Of a stretch of DNA of 64,000 nucleotides, positions 61,377-64,000 are shown piece by piece. The notes beneath the pieces were generated by a model that worked only from the letters and a program-made list of their open reading frames with translations, was not told where the DNA came from and did no database searches. The translations under genes and the position numbers were made by a program. Each line of letters begins with the position of its first letter. The stretch's first letter is position 1. The stretch covers positions 1 to 64,000 of the forward strand of contig JABMNT010000032.1 of the NCBI GenBank assembly GCA_013203595.1, written 5' to 3'. The DNA comes from Rhodospirillales bacterium (lineage in GTDB: Bacteria > Pseudomonadota > Alphaproteobacteria > Rhodospirillales > Casp-alpha2).

Positions 61377-61754
61377 ATGAGCGACACCACCCATTTTTCC
61401 GGCAACTTCGCTGGCGCCATTGTCAATTACAAATCGACTCTGACCCAGGTCACCCAGTCCATTCAGACGGTCCCGGGCAGCGCCGCCGAAAAGCAGGAAC
61501 TGGAGCGCCTGGTGCTTGAACTGCAGGCGGCACTGGATACGCTGCCACCGGCGCAAAAAGACATCGCCGAGGCGATCGCAACCCAGACCCATAACCTTGT
61601 CGAGGAAGCCAAAAAACCGGCACCCAACAAGGCCCTGCTGGGGATCACTGCGGACGGCCTCAAAAACGCCGCCGCCTCGATCGCCGATATCACACCGAAA
61701 GTGCTCAGCGCAGCGACCCAGATTGCCGCCTTTTTCAGTAAATTCGGCAGTTGA
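61377..61754 (+). CDS. Small partner of the STAND protein with shared N-terminal tag, possible effector
   Basis: 125 aa; GGAGG lies about 7 nt before ATG 61377, 30 bp after the STAND gene. Residues 2-18 repeat the tag of the STAND protein: SDTTHFSGNFAGAIVNYKS against RDTTDYSGNFQQGTVYHKS. The middle (about 35-85) is a predicted helical, coiled-coil-like region rich in Leu, Glu and Gln. The end, ITPKVLSAATQIAAFFSKF, is a hydrophobic or amphipathic helix that might insert in a membrane. No known catalytic motif. Proposed to be the effector or adaptor joined to the sensor by the common tag; this is inference. Confidence 0.75.
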   Translation: MSDTTHFSGNFAGAIVNYKSTLTQVTQSIQTVPGSAAEKQELERLVLELQAALDTLPPAQKDIAEAIATQTHNLVEEAKKPAPNKALLGITADGLKNAAASIADITPKVLSAATQIAAFFSKFGS

Positions 61755-61830
61755 CGGGCCTGCCATCCCGCGCTTTTCCTCAGCCCGGAGGAGAAGCAGA
61801 GGGCTGGGGATGACGATCACCGGTCAAAAA

Positions 61831-62127
61831 TCACTCCTCCGGCCAGCCGCCAAAGCCGCCATCCAGGCTGTAGACGTTGGTGAACCCCTTTTCGGCAAAA
61901 AACTGGGCGGCGGACTGGCTTGAGTTGCCGTGGTAACAGCAGACCACCAGCGGCTTTGCCTTGTCTTCGCCGGTAATAAAGGCATCCACATCGACCTCTT
62001 CAATATGTTTGGCGCCGTCGATATGGCCCTCAGCAAAGGAGGCGGGGTCGCGGATATCAAGAATCACCACGTCACCGTCATTTATGAGTTGCTTGGTCTG
62101 TTCAGCAGAAATGTGTTTAAAACTCAT
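61831..62127 (-). CDS. glpE: GlpE-like thiosulfate sulfurtransferase (rhodanese)
   Basis: 98 aa single rhodanese domain. Active-site loop CCYHGNSSQSAA has Cys63-Cys64; by comparison with GlpE, Cys64 of CYHGNSS is catalytic. DIRDPASFAEGHI and SLDGGFGGW are also typical. It transfers sulfane sulfur from thiosulfate to cyanide or thioredoxin. Convergent with the STAND partner gene. It could feed TusA encoded elsewhere in the window. Confidence 0.9.
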   Translation of the reverse strand: MSFKHISAEQTKQLINDGDVVILDIRDPASFAEGHIDGAKHIEEVDVDAFITGEDKAKPLVVCCYHGNSSQSAAQFFAEKGFTNVYSLDGGFGGWPEE

Positions 62128-62274
62128 AAGTCTCGTTTTACCTCCGTCTGTGGGTACCTGCCGCTTGTAGATTAATCAATGCCATTTGCAATATGCAATT
62201 TGAATCTATGGCCTTTCCGGGTGGCGAAAGCTAAAGTTCGCGGCGATTGAAACAATGAACTGAAGTCCTGTCTG

Positions 62275-63513
62275 ATGGCCTCTAATAACGCGGTTTCCGC
62301 CACTCACATTCATCTGGACGTTCTCGGTGGCATTGCCGGTGATATGTTTATTGCGGCAATGCTGGACGGGCGACCTGATCTGGCTGAGCCCTGCATCGAA
62401 GCCATTCGCCGGGCCGGCCTGCCCGATAGCTGGCGGGTTGAGGCAGAAGCCGCCACCGATGCCGGCATGACCGGGCATCGCATGCGGATCGGACCGACAA
62501 CGGCTGCCGCCAAACCGGGCGACCACAGCCACAGCCACAGCCATCACCATTACGCGGATATTCGCCGCACCCTGGAAGGCTCGGATCTGCAGCCCCGGGT
62601 GCTGGCCCGGGCCCTCGATCTGGTGCATTTGATCGCCGCCACCGAAGCCCGGGTCCATGGCGTTGACGTGGACAGCGTTGCCCTGCACGAAGTCGGCGAC
62701 CTCGACAGTCTGGCCGACATGGTCGGTGCCGCCTTTCTGATCGAAGCGCACGCCCCCTGCACCTGGTCGGTTGGCCCGCTGCCCGTCGGCGGCGGCTTCA
62801 TCCAGGCCGCCCATGGCCGGATGCCGGTGCCGGCCCCGGCGACCCAGTTGCTGCTCGATGGGTTTGTGTTTGTCGATGACGGGGTGTCGGGCGAGCGCAT
62901 CACGCCCACCGGCGCCGCCATTCTGCGCTATCTGGACCCGGCCAGCGGCCTGCCCGCCGGCCGCTGGCGGGCGGCGGGCAGTGGCCAGGGGTTCGGGACC
63001 CGGCAACTGGCGGGCATGGCAAACATGCTCAGGGTGCGGTTTTACGAAAATCAGCTACAGCCGGTGGCGTCAGAATCACAGGTCGTGGTGCTCGAGTTTG
63101 TTATTGATGACCAGACTCCGGAAGATCTGGCGATCGGCCTTGACGCCCTGCGCAAGCGCGGCGACGTGCTGGAAGTTCTGCAGATTCCGGCGATGGCCAA
63201 AAAAGGCCGGATCGGCCATGTGGTCCAGGTCATGGCCAGGGCCGGGGCCATGGAAGTGGTTGCCGATGCCTGTTTTAGGGAAACAACGACGCTGGGCCTG
63301 CGCTGGCGGCACGAGGAAAGACGGGTTCTTGATCGCCAGTTGATAACCACAGACACAGGCATTGGCGTCAAACTGGCCCGGCGCCCGGACGGCAGCCACA
63401 GCGCCAAGGCGGAAGCCGATGATATTGCAAAGGCGGCCAGCGGGCATTATGAACGACAGCAGTTCCGCCATGCGGCGGAGACGGATGCAACAGTGGACAA
63501 TGCAGATGAGTGA
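62275..63513 (+). CDS. larC: Nickel-pincer cofactor biosynthesis protein LarC
   Basis: 412 aa. N-terminal HLDVLGGIAGDMFIAAMLDGRP, His-rich loop HSHSHSHHHY near residue 86 for nickel, and VHGVDVDSVALHEVGDLDSLADMVGAA match LarC (DUF111). It inserts nickel into the pincer nucleotide using CTP. Here the gene is one uninterrupted frame, while in Lactobacillus plantarum larC is read through a programmed frameshift. It overlaps larE by 14 nt. Confidence 0.9.
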   Translation: MASNNAVSATHIHLDVLGGIAGDMFIAAMLDGRPDLAEPCIEAIRRAGLPDSWRVEAEAATDAGMTGHRMRIGPTTAAAKPGDHSHSHSHHHYADIRRTLEGSDLQPRVLARALDLVHLIAATEARVHGVDVDSVALHEVGDLDSLADMVGAAFLIEAHAPCTWSVGPLPVGGGFIQAAHGRMPVPAPATQLLLDGFVFVDDGVSGERITPTGAAILRYLDPASGLPAGRWRAAGSGQGFGTRQLAGMANMLRVRFYENQLQPVASESQVVVLEFVIDDQTPEDLAIGLDALRKRGDVLEVLQIPAMAKKGRIGHVVQVMARAGAMEVVADACFRETTTLGLRWRHEERRVLDRQLITTDTGIGVKLARRPDGSHSAKAEADDIAKAASGHYERQQFRHAAETDATVDNADE

Positions 63514-64000
63514 TCCCCAAGCCCTCGCCCGGCTGCAGGCGGTACTGGTTGACCTGGGCCCGGTCGCCGTCGCCGCCAGTGGCGGTGTCGACAGCATGAC
63601 CCTGGCCGCCGTTGCCCATCAGGTTTTTGGCAACCGGGCACTGATTGTCCATGCCGTCTCGCCCGCCGTGCCGCCACAGGCAACAGCGCGGGTGGAAGCC
63701 CATGCCAGGGCCTTTGGCTGGAATCTGAAAACCGTCGATGCCGAAGAGTTCAAGGACGAACGCTACCTGGCCAATCCGGTCAACCGCTGTTTTTACTGCA
63801 AGTTCAACCTGTACGACTGCATTTCCGGGGTCACTGACCTGCCCATCGTGTCGGGCACCAATACCGACGATCTGTCCGATTACCGGCCCGGCCTGGAAGC
63901 CGCCCGTGACCATCAGGTTCAGCATCCGCTGGTCACCGCTGGTATCGACAAACCGACCATCCGCCAGATCGCCCGCGATCTCGGGCTCGATGATCTGTCT
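63500..64000 (+). CDS. larE: LarE, ATP-dependent sulfur transferase of nickel-pincer synthesis (cut by window edge)
   Basis: About 167 codons are visible before the right edge. The start is ATG 63500 or 63506, inside larC. The PP-loop VAVAASGGVDSM near residue 22-33 binds ATP; NRCFYCKFNLYD (about 95) holds the conserved Cys region; GTNTDDLSDYRPGLEAA is also a family mark. LarE thiolates the pincer carboxylates. It should act with LarC on the cofactor used by the LarA proteins. Confidence 0.9.
   Translation, partial: MQMSDPQALARLQAVLVDLGPVAVAASGGVDSMTLAAVAHQVFGNRALIVHAVSPAVPPQATARVEAHARAFGWNLKTVDAEEFKDERYLANPVNRCFYCKFNLYDCISGVTDLPIVSGTNTDDLSDYRPGLEAARDHQVQHPLVTAGIDKPTIRQIARDLGLDDLS

Overview
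The window looks like a chromosomal segment of a free-living, probably marine or aquatic alphaproteobacterium. The base composition is GC-rich (roughly 55-60% by eye) and genes are tightly packed, often with 4-nt stop/start overlaps. Several protein types are typical of Rhodospirillales-like genomes: TRAP and TTT transporters, a fused MFS/spermidine-synthase-like protein, an EncFtn-type ferritin resembling the Rhodospirillum rubrum one, and a bacterial delta-class carbonic anhydrase. No rRNA, tRNA, CRISPR array, insertion sequence or phage gene was found. The taxonomic call is an inference from gene content.

Layout. (1) 1-317: truncated gene for an exported Met/Gln/Gly-repeat protein. (2) 723-9325: catabolic locus with an Asp/Glu/hydantoin-type racemase, a GntR/FCD regulator, a TPP enzyme, a DadA-like oxidase, a TRAP transporter (dctPQM), a decayed enolase-superfamily gene and a TauE/SafE exporter. 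Two copies of the palindrome CTGTATACAG sit in the divergent promoter. (3) 9400-10950: AT-rich island with a DUF488 gene overlapping a gene of unknown function. (4) 11039-16146: sugar-acid or polyol catabolism (amidohydrolase, IolE-like isomerase, MR/MLE enzyme, mannitol/fructuronate-type dehydrogenase, SDR). (5) 18000-26919: one operon that appears to take allantoate through ureidoglycine, oxalurate and oxamate to oxalate, with carbamoyl phosphate and ATP recovered (allantoate amidohydrolase, aminotransferase, split FdrA, AllG, AllF, carbamate kinase, AllH, GGT/HpxW-like amidase).

(6) 27023-43711: three Cys-type sulfatases, an MFS pump, a 2-hydroxyacid dehydrogenase, a delta carbonic anhydrase lipoprotein, a split altronate/galactarate dehydratase-like pair, a tripartite tricarboxylate transporter (tctABC), an unrecognised TIM-barrel-like protein, a second GntR/FCD regulator and another MR/MLE enzyme. 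This suggests uptake and breakdown of sulfated sugars or sugar acids. (7) 44075-49922: sulfur and metal functions: an ArsR-family repressor with two SqrR/BigR-like cysteines, siroheme synthase, a TrpD2-like protein, an orphan EncFtn, a SoxW-like thioredoxin, a YeeE/YedE sulfur importer and TusA. (8) 50942-54032 and 62275-64000: two LarA-type proteins, with larC and larE of the nickel-pincer cofactor pathway about 10 kb away. (9) 54180-58817: ArsI, a SigZ-like sigma factor with a Cys tail, a double YciI protein, an amidohydrolase, an ankyrin protein and MnmH. (10) 59028-61754: a STAND (NB-ARC) NTPase with seven TPR units, followed by a small protein carrying the same N-terminal tag. This two-gene pair is the best candidate for an undescribed system, probably in conflict or defence.

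All functional calls come from reading translated sequence and recalling family features. No database search was run.
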